Shown here: piece by piece, positions 22,834 through 34,339 of the stretch
Position numbering within the stretch: position 1 is the first letter of the stretch
Layout of the letters: each line of letters begins with the position of its first letter
Assembly (NCBI GenBank): GCA_011009095.1
Contig: VTPC01004109.1
Coordinates: 65,322-129,321, forward strand
Reading direction: 5' to 3'
Origin: Ignelater luminosus
Taxonomy: Eukaryota; Arthropoda; Insecta; Coleoptera; Elateridae
Length of the DNA: 64,000 bases
Position numbers and translations under genes: made by a program
Notes under the pieces: generated by a model
The model's input: only the letters and a program-made list of their open reading frames with translations
Databases searched by the model: none
Told to the model about the DNA's origin: nothing

Positions 22834-24038
22834 GTGTGGTTCACAAGTTCCATTTTTGCTATTTTTTGCCTGACTTCACCAAAAATTATGATCGAGGTGT
22901 CAACAGATTCGGAATGACATTTAAAAACTTTTCGAACATTTCGAAGTCCCGCGCAAAAAAATTACAAAAGTTATAAACAAATTCGTAAAAAAAGGGGTTT
23001 CGTTTTTTGCAAATATCTCGGAGAATATTGCAAATATCCGAAATAAAAAAAAGATCCTTAAAGAGCAGGGAATTTCCTACATAAAAGTCCTAACTCCCGG
23101 AATTGTACCACCAATATTTATAATTTTAATTTAGAGGTGAAAATAGGGCTAAAAACGCGTGATCTGGCCGCCGCTTAGTTTGCTCTCTATAACAAAAAAA
23201 TTTATTTTACTTATTAAATATAAATATTAAGAATTAAAAAAATCCAGGTATCATTGGAATACATGAATAAACAATAATCCATCGGAAAAAATTTTTTCCC
23301 ACTATTTGTTTATTAGTTATGCTTTTGTTAACTAAAGAAATTTTACCAATTTTTGATTGTTTATAAAAAAGTGGAGATTGACAATTTTTTAATTTTTCCA
23401 ACGGAGATCTGTTCTGTAGCCTTTGGAGAAAAAGTTCAAGAAGTGAAAACAATCTCAGATTTTGGGTTTAGAAAATATTATAGTTTTTATGTAAATTTTC
23501 GATTGGTAAAACTTCTTTAGTTAACAAAAGCATAATTAATAAACAAATTTTGGGAAAAATTTTGGGAAAAATTTTTTTTCGATGGATTATTGTTCATTCA
23601 TGTATCCCAATGATACCTGAATTTTTCTATTCCTTAATATTTATATTTAATAGGTAAAAAAATTTTTTCTGTTAAAGAGAGCAAACTAAGCGACGCTCGC
23701 GACGGCTAGATCATGCGTTTTTAGCCCTATTTTCACCTCTAAATTAAAATTATAAATATTGGTGGTACAATTCCGGAAGTTAGGACTTTTTTGTAGGACA
23801 TTTCCTGCTCTTTAAGGAACTTTATTTTGATTTCGAATATTTGCAATATTCTCCGAGATATTTGCAACAAACGAAAGCCCGTTTTTTACGAATTTTTATA
23901 ACTTTTGCATTTTTTTTGCGTGGGACTTCGAAATGTTCGGAAACTTTCTAAATGCCATTCCGAATCGAATGACACCTCGATCATAATTTTTGGTGAAGTC
24001 AGGCGAAAAATAGCCAAAATGGAACTTGTGAACCACAC
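22834..24038. mobile_element. 1.2-kb foldback element, arms >500 bp, TA-flanked
   Basis: The left end GTGTGGTTCACAAGTTCC (22834) is the reverse complement of the right end GGAACTTGTGAACCACAC (ending 24038); both are followed outward by TA. The arms stay complementary to about 23356 on the left and from about 23500 on the right, leaving a loop of about 140 bp. The arms carry one or two percent-scale differences and small indels, so insertion was fairly recent or the arms were homogenised. No protein is encoded. The whole unit could fold into one long hairpin. Confidence 0.88.
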
Positions 24039-24039
24039 T

Positions 24040-25730
24040 ATATACTGTAGTTTCTCACATTCTTCGTATGTTAGCTTGCGGTAGCGTGCTGCTTTTAATA
24101 TTTTACAGAGTTAAAGTGAGCCCAGGAGTTTTCCCTTCTTAAATTTATTCTCTTGTTTTTTATTAGTTTTTTCTAAACGGACCTTAATTGGGTCTCTTTA
24201 CATTTAACTGGACTCGGGTAATTTTCCTCTGGTAGACCCTCCCCCTCTGATCGGCCCGGTTTGTACCAACGATTTCATTGTCATCAAAATTGATTCTAGA
24301 TGGGAAAACCATGCTTTGCTTATGAGTTCATCATCAGTTTATCACCAATCAATTTTGATGACAATCAAATAATTAGTGCAACTGGTGCTAAGAGGTACAC
24401 CATAGCATTACTATTAGGATGTTTTTCTCTTCACTCCCTTTTTGTATTAGCCTGTGGAACTTCCTGATATCAAAAGCAGCAGTAATCGCTAGGAATCTCA
24501 CTATTACCCCTTCTTTGGTAACGTTTTTTGATAGTGATAATGTCTTGCTGAAACCATTCTCGTGTTTATTGCTATCGTTACCAAAATTCGAAAAAAATAA
24601 ATCCAAATGAGAATCTAACAAAGGTATTTTAAGGTTTACATTACAATCTAATACTTGATGACTCCTAAGAATCCACCAACAATTTTTTAGTCTTCAGATT
24701 TTGTATTTCCGAAAAAAGATTGTGTTACTGCTTTAAAAGTATTTCAAGCAGTATGTTCTAAGTTGCTTATGATATCTTCAGATTCTGCATCTCACGTTAA
24801 TAGATTAATTGGAAGTTCTTCGAAAATGCCCTTTTAAATTTTTGCATCGACTATGTTGGGAAATTTTCCTTTGAGATATTGGACCCATATTATTCCTTGT
24901 TCATGGCTTGAACCAAGTTTTCCATCAAACCTAACTTTTAGTTCAACGGTGATAAGAAAATTCCGTCATACTCAGTTAGTACCAGATGGATTATGTTCTT
25001 TTGTCCAAAAATATACTGCTTTCTTGGTGACCATTTTTTAACATTATATGGATAATCTCTTCTTGGCTGTCTCTTTCTAAGATGATAAAAATCTGTTCCG
25101 GTATCAACTCGTTCTTCTTGTTTGAAAAGTTAAGTCTGGAAAAGCTTCCAAATGGGGTACTCCATGAGTACAGCAAAAGCAGAAGTCTGTCGTATGGTCC
25201 GTTTGCTTACTCCAAATCATAGAAACTGCAAACTATATGGCGCAGCAGCTTCTTGGAGTAGCAGCGCAACGTGCACAGTAAATTTTGGATTTTTTCTTGG
25301 TATTCTCTTACAGTAATTGTTATGGTGCCATACGTGAGAAAGGTGCGGTAGCAGCAGCAGTAGCTTAAACATTTTGGGAACCACGCGCAAATGCAACCTT
25401 TTCTATTTGCGATTCAAATTAATTTTTAGTGCGCTTTAAATCAATTGTTTTTCACGTATGAATAAGTAGGGTGGCCTGAATTTGATATCCAAGGGCGAAT
25501 AGTTGCAAAAATCCGGACAAACCCAGACGTTAGAATTTTTTGTATTTCAAAAAAAAATTAATAATAATGCACAAGATTATGTTAGTCACATACAGCGTGT
25601 GTGAGAAATTGCTTGACAAATGGAAAACTTTGTTAATATTGATTTTTCTACAAAAATCACTGTTTTGAAAAAGCTCTGCTTCCACCCAAATGACAAACTG
25701 TACCTTCAATATTAATTCATCCTATACAAG
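24040..25730. other. spacer with short frames
   Basis: Opposing open frames at 24388-24621 and 24853-25176 have no motif I recognise. A short inverted pair built on TCATCAAAATTGATT lies near 24290 and 24350. Confidence 0.4.
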
Positions 25731-25732
25731 GT

Positions 25733-25850
25733 GTGCAACAACTAACCAAAACTAGACAAGTATTTCTTCCAAAGCAACCTATGGTCGATTCGTTTTGGTT
25801 ACGGAGTTATTGGTCTTCAAAGTTGTATACAAACCCTTGCCAAATATCAA
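25733..25850 (+). repeat. fragment related to the 14481-15048 repeat
   Basis: GGTCGATTCGTTTTGGTTAC followed by GGAGTTATTGGTCTTCAAAG matches 14629-14680 (GGTCGATTCGTCTCAGTTAT, AGAGTTGTCGGTCTTCAAAG), and both run into a TTTATTAAGA block. It begins TACAAGGTGTGCAAC, comparable to the ACGGGGTGTCCC end of the other copy. Confidence 0.6.
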
Positions 25851-25999
25851 AAAGTTTTATTAAGATTAATATAGGTTTGTTTTGTTCTCGTGCCGTGACG
25901 TTTAATTAAAAACCAATTGTTGATTTTTTCATGATGTAAAAAAACATAACATTGCATCATTTTTCAGTGTTTCATGACTCATTGGTTTATGTAATGAGG

Positions 26000-28470
26000 C
26001 GGTGATAGTGATAACAGTAGGTGTGTGTAAAAAAGTTAATTAAATTGTCAAGTTTATAACACAATAAATTTTAAACAAATTAGTTGAAAGTAAAAAGGAA
26101 AAATTCTGGGTCAGTTTTAGAGCAGAAGATTATTAATGCAAGGATGAGGTTAACAAAGTAGAAATCAAAAATTAAAAACAACAAACTATAGAAATCAGCG
26201 CCGAGATATGATATACAGAGCATTTATATACGGTAAAAACTGAATGTTAGTTGCAGCTAACTTGGTCAGATGCAAAGGATATGTAATATACTGGATATGA
26301 ATGATGGATGGGATGGATAATGCGAGATGAAAATGTTGTTAAAGAGATTCAGAGTATAAAGACTTGTTCAAGAACGAAGTAAGGAACATTAACACAAATA
26401 TTTTGCCATTATCAAATTTTATGAAAGCAACTGTGGATAAAATGACAGAAGCAAGATCCTGGAAATATGGAAAGAATCATGAAACGAAAGGATATGACCT
26501 AGAAACGAGAATAATAAATTTTTAACACTACAAATTGGAGGTCACTTAAGAGGGGAAGATATAGAGACATTATAAGAAAGGTAAACCAAAACAATAAAAA
26601 AAGACAAATCCACTTAGAGGAAAATTTTTCTAACAAAGGAAATTGTAGAGGAAAGGAAAGTTCTCAAACCTAAACTTCTAGAAGCAAAGAAAGCAAGTAA
26701 AAAAGAAGTGTTAAAATATAATGTCCTAATAAATAAGGGAAAAGAATCTCAAAACCAGTATGAGAAATAAGAATAAATATGAGAAAGAAGAGGCAGCGAC
26801 AGAACAGGGACGCAAAGAAAAAAACAAGAATCATTTGAACAAAGGATCGACTGTGTGGACGAAGAGACAGAGCCACGCAACCGTAAAGAAACATGATGAG
26901 GAAAATGAAGAGAAGGGAAATGAGGAAGATAAGAAAAAAAGTAGAGATCAACTAGAATCAAACGATTCAAGTGAGCACTTGCCTGAAACAAGAAAGGCAG
27001 GCACAAGAGACTTTAGAAGGTCGAATCCTAGCAAGTCGAAAGCCATTATGCAATTGTTGCTAGCACTTATCCAAAATAGGGAGAACACCATAAGCAAAGA
27101 CCAAAATCCGAAACAGAAATAGCAACTATCACCTACATATTAACATAGGATGACGACATAGGCAATGAACACGGAGAACGAAAACGTACTGGAAAAAAAT
27201 AAATACCGATTTACGAATTCGGACGTGGAATGTACAAACTCTTGAAGGAAGCCAGGTAAAATGGAAGAACTAGCAGATACAACACAAAGAAATATAAATA
27301 CACAAGGAAGATTATACAACAATATACGATGCATGGAGGAATCAAACAAGGCGAGAGAGAAACGAGCTTTATAATATTTAGATTAAAGAATAACGGTCGA
27401 ATTTTCTTAATGAGAGTCCCAAGGAAATTTTCAAACATAACATTTATTAACGTGTAGTACTACACTAAAACAGTAGAAGAGGAAGCTAAAGAAGGATTTT
27501 ACATAAAAATGCAGGAGGTAGTAGAAAACATTCCAAGTATATAATGGTGGTTTTAGGGGACTTTAACGCGCAAATAGCGAGAGAGCCTTTTGTGGAAGAG
27601 GTAGCACACTCCTCGCAGTAAAACAACTACGAATGCCATTAAACTGTGCAGCAGAGGCAGATCTGGTTATTTGTAGTTGTAACATTTTTTTAAAGCACAA
27701 ATCTTCTGATAAAATAACCTGGATATCTCCTGGCAGCAGATTATCATCCCAGATAGATCACAGATCCAGAAGATCAACTAGAAAACACACTGCAAGAAAT
27801 AAATGGTTATCAGTCCCAACACGTCATAATAAGGAGCATATGAGAAAAAGGGAAAAGATCAGAAATAATGTGCAAGAAAAAAAGGAATGGTGAGAAGGAA
27901 AAATCTAGAAGACGTAAAAAAATAAAAAACGTAACAAAACTTGGAAATTTTACAAAGAATTGAAAACTAACAAAACGAAAATAAGATTACAAATAAAAAA
28001 ATTAAAAAAGACTGGACGAAATACTTTATAATCTATTAAGAAAAAAAGGAAATGCGAAGAACTAGAAGAAAATGGAAGTACAGGAAACCAGGAAGAAGAA
28101 TTGGAAGATAGAGAAGTTGAAGAAGTAATGAACCAATTAAGGAAAAATAAAGCAGCCGAACCGGAAGGAATAATAAATGAGATGGTGAAACACCGAGAGC
28201 AAGAACAGTAGATTTTTGCAAAAATGTATGGAAGCAAGAGAAGATTGCATCATTACATTTCACATTAATACATAAAGAAGTATGTATAAACTACAGACTG
28301 AAAACTATTTCCAAACTTAAATAGGCCAATACCAGAATGAATTTAGAGCAAATTATAGTACGATAGACGCAGTACATAAATAATATCCTCATACAAATAG
28401 CAGAAAAGTGTAGATTTGAAACAGAATAAAAAAGAATAAAGAAAGAAGATGAAGATGATATTAACAGTAT
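26000..28470 (+). pseudogene. degenerate LINE: endonuclease and reverse transcriptase
   Basis: A heavily broken non-LTR element. From about 27215 the frames give RIRTWNVQTLEGS, the start of an APE-like endonuclease. Near 27545 VVLGDFNAQIARE, and near 27720 TWISPGSRLSSQIDH, are later endonuclease motifs. Near 28100 EVEEVMNQLRKNKAAEPEGI opens the reverse transcriptase, followed by VWKQEKIASLHFTLIHK and a YQNEFRANYSTIDAVHK box near 28330. The 3' part of the RT, including the catalytic YADD, is missing. The Lys/Glu-rich frame at 26760-27122 may be a remnant of the 5' part; that is uncertain. Confidence 0.7.
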
Positions 28471-28479
28471 AAACAAAAC

Positions 28480-29165
28480 ATTATTACGTACGTAATTTGG
28501 TTTGCTTGCTATTGTTTGCCAATGCTATAAAATAAAATGTTGCTCACATTAGTTTTCATTAAGCAGTAGGTACCAAAAATCTTCAACATTTCAAGCTGAA
28601 GGAACCTGCACGAACCAATTATGATTTATAAGATAAGTACGTATGAAAGTTTCTTGGAAGTGTCAAGTAGTAACTTAAAGTAGTTATTTAAGAGAAACGA
28701 TACATGAATTTTTTATCAAAATTTCCACATGAACAGGTTTTTATGCAAGTAAACTTGAAACAATCTGTCATCTCTAATACAACAAGTTTCTGCTAATAGA
28801 ATTATACTTTCTTGATGCATTCATGATAATAAATCACTTTCAGTTACCACATTATTATGTTTTATATATTAAACTGATTTGTTTATCTTCCACGTGTTGT
28901 ATAACCTGAATTGTTCCGGTAAACGGAGACAATAAAAACTTATACACTTTTCAAAATATTAAACTACATGTGAATGCTACTAAATGCTACTCTAAAATAT
29001 TACATGTAAGTAGAAGCGCCAAAAAAGAGGATTAAAGGAAGTATTTAATTTTCAAAAAAATTCTACACTTAAAGTCAAAAATTCTACCATAGGCTCTCGA
29101 AAATTCATCAAGATCCTTTCCCATCAAGTTCGTGGCGCCTTTGCTTAAAATATGATTATTTATAA
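28480..29165. other. AT-rich spacer
   Basis: No recognised feature. Confidence 0.5.
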
Positions 29166-29171
29166 AAAATT

Positions 29172-29265
29172 TCCTTCGAGCCGGATTTGAACCAGCGACC
29201 TATGGATGTCTATTTTATATTTGATCAGCTACAGTCCACCGCTCTACCAACTGAGCTATCGAAGG
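29172..29265 (-). tRNA. tRNA-Tyr(GUA) with a 21-nt intron
   Basis: On the minus strand: acceptor CCTTCGA pairs with TCGAAGG, the D arm is GCTCAGTTGGTAGAGC, the anticodon stem is GTGGA/TCCAT with loop CTGTAG, and the T arm is CGCTGGTTCAAATCCGGC. The discriminator is A. The anticodon is GTA. A 21-nt intron (29208-29228) sits after position 37, the canonical place for eukaryotic tRNA-Tyr introns. A run of T follows the 3' end (29164-29170 read on minus), fitting Pol III termination. A- and B-box promoters are intact, so this looks functional. Confidence 0.96.
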
Positions 29266-29269
29266 CACA

Positions 29270-31040
29270 CTAAACTAACTTAAGGTTTGTTTTGATTAAG
29301 AATGCGATACGTTCACTTTTTACATGTTATCATTGACCTTTAGCGGTTTCATAAGAGTTTTAAGCTATTTTAAGAAATGAATTTCTATGACTGATATGCG
29401 GTGTATTTGAAACCGCAAAGATGTTAGAGTTTAGATAAGTAAAACATCCCGGTGAGGAAGGCCCTGAGATATGTAGGTTAGTGTCGTACGCATAATTTTT
29501 TAGTAGGAATAATGTGAAAATTAGAAAATAAAGTCGTTCAAGCCCTGTTCTGTATAATACTTTACTTACTGTATTATAGATGGATCTATGAGGTGTAAGT
29601 GTGCTGCAAAATTTTTCACATCATCTATACCTAAGAATGTATACAGGGTGTATTTTAATAAAAAGAAACATTCGGTCATATTCTTGTTAATCCGCTTCCT
29701 ATTATCGTTAAATCTTCGCTGTAGGATCTTTGGAATATTTTGTTGCAATATTGCGTTGTTGTGCTACGAAATCATTAATGGAAGACAGCAATTTTACTAC
29801 CAGCCACCCTAGTAAAATATCATGCAACGTTGTCAGGTTTAAAAACCTTCAAGTGGCCATATTTTAAAAACTTTGAATTTGCACGCATTTAGCCTTTTTA
29901 TTCAGATTTTAATGTAGATTCAGGTGGTGTATTGTGCTTCATTGAATCTCAATTTTGTTTTAATTTCGGCCGAGCGGCACTAACAAAATTCAACAGACAA
30001 AATACGTTTTAAGCTATAAAGTTATTTGAACCAAAAATAATAATTTTTCTTTCCCAAGAACTTGAACTTTTAGGTTGATTTTAGAGTTGAAATTAAATTA
30101 GAAACGGTATAGTCACAATACAAAAAAATGTCGCCTTACCCAATGTAGTAACTCAGCAAAAACAGCTCTTATGGGTATATTTCATGTTTGGTATGTCAAC
30201 TGAAGAATGCTTTTGAAACAAATCTGAGTGTAATACAGTCAAGTGTACGAAATGGCTCTGTTAAACCAAACTGTTTTCTCAATTTGCAGTCTTTTATGTC
30301 TGAAGGCCAAAAAAAAGTAGAAACCGTTTTTAAAGGAATATTTAAACCTTTTGGCATCTTGAGGGAAGGATGCTCAGAATAATACTAGTAGACGTCATCC
30401 AACTTGAGTTTTATGGTTCCTGGAATTAACATGTAGGTATTGTTAAAATATCAATGAAAAATAAATAAATTCATTTTAGAGATCACTGGCTTGTTGGTTT
30501 AATTGTGCTTGTCTTACCAGAAAATTTTCCATTTTACTCATTGATTCAAATATTCTATGGTCTAATCTGAATAATACATTTTTTTAAATAATCATAAGTA
30601 GTTTTTCATCTCTCTCACAGACTCTACTATTCTATCTATTTAGTTTTTAATCTTGACTGACAGTTTCACTTGACCTTTCACGTTCTTCTTTCTCTTCTTC
30701 TCATTTTTAGGTTTCCCAAGGCTATTAATCGGATTTTCTTCACATTGCATAGTGCCTATTTTTTCTTCACTGATGGTTTCGGTCGACCTTTCTGTGTTGT
30801 TTTCTCTTCTTCTTATTTTCGGGTTTCCCAACATCATTTTTCATCTTCCTCACATTCATTTATATTTTTCTCACCTCCACTACGAAGCTTCCTTTCAGAA
30901 GAAGCATTTATTACCCTTATCAGATGTAATAGAAGAAAATCTGATAAAACTACCTGGGATGTTAGCTTGTTAATGTAATTTATACTAAGTTAAACTAAGT
31001 TACGTTACAAGAGGTTCATTTATGTTGGGTTAGATTTTTT
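29270..31040. other. spacer with small frames
   Basis: Short open frames at 29566-29812 and 30188-30382 have no recognised motif. The 30640-30870 duplication is listed separately. Confidence 0.4.
30660..30870 (-). repeat. two tandem ~110-bp units, Lys-rich when read on minus
   Basis: Two neighbouring units share TTCTTCT-rich blocks followed by TTTTYRGGTTTCCCAA. Read on the minus strand they give GKPKNEKKRKKNVKGQ and GNPKIRRRENNTERSTE, suggesting a duplicated basic peptide segment. It may be a relic of a repeat-bearing protein gene or simple low-complexity drift. Confidence 0.35.
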
Positions 31041-31043
31041 GCA

Positions 31044-31430
31044 TAGAGAACCTGCGCGTGACGTACCCTTAGGATACAGTCTATCTCTTTCTTATTAACT
31101 ACAAACCACGTTCTTTATCCTTTATTAATCTTTAGATAATTTTAATTTATTAATACAATACTTTCATTAATAAAGGATTTAAATATGGCTTGCGATTGAT
31201 AAGAACGAGACAGATTGTTGTACCTTCAAGGTGAACATCCACCATATAACAAATCTATCTATCTCTTACTTATCAATTAGAGAGAAATCATATTTTTCAT
31301 CCTACATTAATGGTGACATTGTGTTAATAATTAGAATAAATTTGAAATAATAAAGGATAAAAACTATAGGTTTGTAATTGACAAAAAAGAAAGATTTGTA
31401 ACCTCAAAAGCATCACGTGCGCGTTCTCTA
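31044..31430. mobile_element. MITE-like element with two internal hairpins
   Basis: The outer ends TAGAGAACCTGCGCGTGACG (31044) and the inverse of TAGAGAACGCGCACGTGATG (ending 31430) are inverted repeats. Inside, 31080-31230 folds on itself (CTATCTCTTTCTTATTAACT against a diverged GATAAGAACGAGACAG), and 31250-31405 folds in a similar way. The two hairpins resemble each other, so the element looks like a tandemly duplicated foldback unit with common ends. Confidence 0.65.
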
Positions 31431-31999
31431 TTTACTTTTGGTTAGATTAATTTAGCTTTGATTGGCTTACATAGATTAGGTTAATTTAGTTAATTTGAAC
31501 TTTGCAGCCATCTGCGTTATAGAATTGTAGGTATATATTTGGACTAGATTTCCAGGATTCTCTCTGGTTTATACAATCCACTCCGGTTATAACGCACCCT
31601 CTAGGGACCGCTAAATGCGTACGTTATAGACGGAAGTCCATAATAAAAATTAAATATTGTTTTTGTAAATTTCTAATGCTTTATTGACAGAAATACGAAA
31701 GAACTGAAAAAAGACACATAGATATTTATTATTATTATCAATGTCTAATGTCTTCTACTTAAAATATTGAGAAATCTTTGTTTGGCCATCTTTAGGTCTC
31801 CGAAACTGTAAAAAGTTACTAATCTGTAATGTACGGTTTAACATATCGTCAACGAATTTCGTCTTCAAAAATCTTTGCCGTCATCGAAGCACGATTAACC
31901 AGTGATTGTTTTCCGCCAATGCACTTTTCGCCTTTGAATTTTAAAGTGCGCCCCGGCGTAAGCTTGTAAAACAGTCCTGTTTCATCGCCATTAAATATA

Positions 32000-33550
32000 C
32001 ACTGCTCAAAATAATTAGAGGAAGCCTTTTTTACAGTTGAATAACTTTTTCATTTGCAACACTGTACAAATCTAACTAAATATATCTTAAAGATTAACTT
32101 TTTGTTTGAATAAAACTGTGAGAAAAATACATATTCTCGTATCACTCTTGAGATAACGATATCAATTTAAAAAAACTACAAGAAATAAAATGAAACCAAT
32201 AATGAAAATTTCAATTCAGGAATCTAGTATGCTTTGGTATAGTAAATTATGTTGACAGTTGATTATAAATTTGTTAAGTTTCACACCAGTTACATCGAAA
32301 TGAGGTATCTAAATGAAGTAGAAGTTGTTCGTCTTGTTGCAGCTATTGAGAATGGCACTACTATCCGACAAGTTGCAAGAAATTTTAACGTGAGCCCTTC
32401 TGTTGTTTATCGTGTGTGGAATCGTTACCTAGAAACCGGAGGATATAAAAGACGCATTAGACAAGGTCCCAAGAGGAAAACGAATCGAATCCAGGATCGA
32501 TTTTTAATCCTATCCTCCTTACGTTCTTACACATCTACAGCATAAGATCTTCAAAGTAGGCTAAGAACGACTCATAGCTTGGCGATTTCTAATCAAACTG
32601 TTAGGAATCGACTGAGAGAAGGAAACCTGAGACCAAGAAGACCCGTACGAAAACCAATTTTAACGCAACATCACATAAGATCTCGTTTAAATTTTGTTCG
32701 TGAACATGCCGCATGGCAACTTAAACATTTGAGACCAGTACTGTTCTCAGATGGGTCACGATTCCGTTTGAATCGTGATAGTCGAGTACGTGTATATCTA
32801 CCACCAAATGAACGAAATTCTGCAACTACCGTGCGAGAAGTTAAAAAATTTGGTAGTGGATCTATGTTGGTTTGGGGCGGAATTAGTCTGGAGGAAAGAA
32901 CAGATTTTGCAGTAGCTCCAGGGAACGTAACAGCTCAACGGAGGAACTGGAGGATCACGTTGTACCAGCCGCTTATGGTATAGGTCCTAATTTTGTATTT
33001 ATGCAAGACAATGCAAGGCCTCATACTGGGGCTGTCACCATGAACTTTCTTCACCATCACGGAATTCAAACCATGGATTGGCCTCTGCTAAGTCCCGACC
33101 TAAACCCTATAGAACATCTTTGGGAATTGTTGGACAGACGTGTTCGGAGGCGTCCAGACTCACCTCAGACTCTCCAACAGTTAACAAATGCCCTAGTTGG
33201 AGAATGGGAGAATATACCTCAAGAAGACATTTGTAGGCTCATTCGAAGCATGCCTCGAAGGTGTCAAGGAATTCTTCGTGCCAATGGAAGACACACACGT
33301 TGTTAGTGAAGCAGACTTTCTCTGCAACTTTACGTTATTTAGGCAAGATGACTTGCTCTTCGCTTTATTTTTTGTAATTTCTTTGAATTGATATTGTTAT
33401 CTTACGAATTTTTCTGTTAAGTTTGTATTATCTTTGCAAATTTGTTGGCAAAATGTTAGTCTTTCAGATATTTATAATTACATTTGTACATTACATATTT
33501 AAAAAGTTCTTCAGATGTACATAAGGTTCCTTTAATTATTTCGAGCAGTG
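32000..33550 (+). mobile_element. Tc1-like element nested in the pogo transposase
   Basis: A 1551-bp element flanked by TA (31998-31999 and 33551-33552). The ends are CACTGCTCAAAATAATTAGA and its near-perfect reverse complement TAATTATTTCGAGCAGTG. Deleting the element plus one TA joins the pogo reading frame exactly, which fixes both the boundaries and the order of insertion. Confidence 0.93.
32300..33306 (+). pseudogene. Tc1-family transposase, lightly decayed
   Basis: The start ATG at 32300 gives MRYLNEVEVVRLVAAIENGT, the first HTH (IRQVARNFNVSPSVVYRVWN), then a GPKRKT linker and the second HTH (AISNQTVRNRLRE). Catalytic motifs are FSDGSRF (the Glu beside the first Asp has become Gly), MQDNARPHTG and LSPDLNPIEHLW, with 34 residues between the second Asp and the Glu (DD34E). 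Lesions are a TAA at 32543-32545 and a frameshift near 32945 before VVPAAYGIGPNFVF. The C-terminus (SMPRRCQGILRANGRHTRC) is complete. Confidence 0.92.
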
Positions 33551-34339
33551 TATTTTCTTCACTGTAATTTCTTCGTAAATTTGGCCATACCTTTCGTAAC
33601 CAATCACTTATAACGTTTGTATCAACGCTGGCCGCCTCGCCAATAAATTTATCAGCAGTAATACAATGACGAGTTTTAAATCTTTCCAGTCATACTGAAA
33701 ACATACGAATTTGTCTTCCTCTAACAATTCGTTGAACTGTTCCGCTTCTGCTCTTAAAATAGGCTCACCGACGGGCATATTAGTAGCCCTTAGAATTTTT
33801 AACCAATTCAACAACGTACTATCCACATTTTTGTGTAAAGGCTGTCGGGGTTTTTTATTTTCGTGTCATTTATTTTTCGAAGCTTCCATTATTTTTTGCC
33901 TGTTAGTCCATGTGGTGGAGACGGTTGTTTTAGGTAAATCTCTACTTCTACAAATTTACGCCTGAGAAATGCCACTGCTAATACTATTAATAGTTTCTAT
34001 TTTATCGGACAAAGTAATCGCTTTGCGCTCTGTTATAATTTTGCTTCCGGACGCCGACATGGTAAATACGTTACTGGGATCTAAATAAAATAGGCAACTA
34101 AATACGTGACAAGACTGCAACAAATTTCTGCAACATCAGCAATTATGTGTTAATTTCGCTTATTTTGCGAATTGCAGTACGTTATAACCGTTACTGAAGA
34201 ACCAGTTTCAAACGGTACAAGGAAAGTGTACGCTGCAAAGGTGAACATTATATCGGGATAATTTCACTATATCATTGAGAACGGGACAAGCAAATGCGTA
34301 CGCTACAACTGAGTGTACGTTACATCAGGGTACACTGTA

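Larger units (their letters stand above)
31840..34060 (-). pseudogene. pogo/Tigger (CENP-B/jerky-like) transposase, interrupted
   Basis: Starts at ATG 34060 (MSASGSKIITERKAITLSDK) with the N-terminal pogo HTH (IETINSISSG...). A CENP-B-type DNA-binding segment follows (DSTLLNWLKILRATNMPVGE, PILRAEAEQFNELLEED). Then come ISDWLRKVWPNLRRNYSEEN and, after the nested element, IFNGDETGLFYKLTPGRTL and KFKGEKCIGGKQS, where the Asp of GDET is the first catalytic residue. About 40 residues are then missing before SMTAKIFEDEIR, and the remaining DDE domain is absent. Stops occur at about 33962 and 33870. The Tc1-like insertion cuts between YSEEN and IFNGDET. Confidence 0.85.
31572..34337 (-). mobile_element. 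pogo/Tigger-like element, split by a nested Tc1-like element
   Basis: Ends CAATCCACTCCGGTTATAAC (31572) and, on the other side read inverted, CAGTGTACCCTGATGTAACG (34337); TA flanks both sides (31570-31571, 34338-34339). CAGT...ATAACG ends with TA targets are typical of pogo/Tigger. Its own sequence is only about 1.2 kb (31572-31999 plus 33553-34337), shorter than the usual 2-2.5 kb, so it was already internally deleted. Confidence 0.8.

Noticed and set aside
26670..27006. Hydrophobic F/L-rich minus-strand frames resembling a membrane protein
   Set aside because: They are the complement of a Lys/Glu-rich LINE-derived purine stretch.
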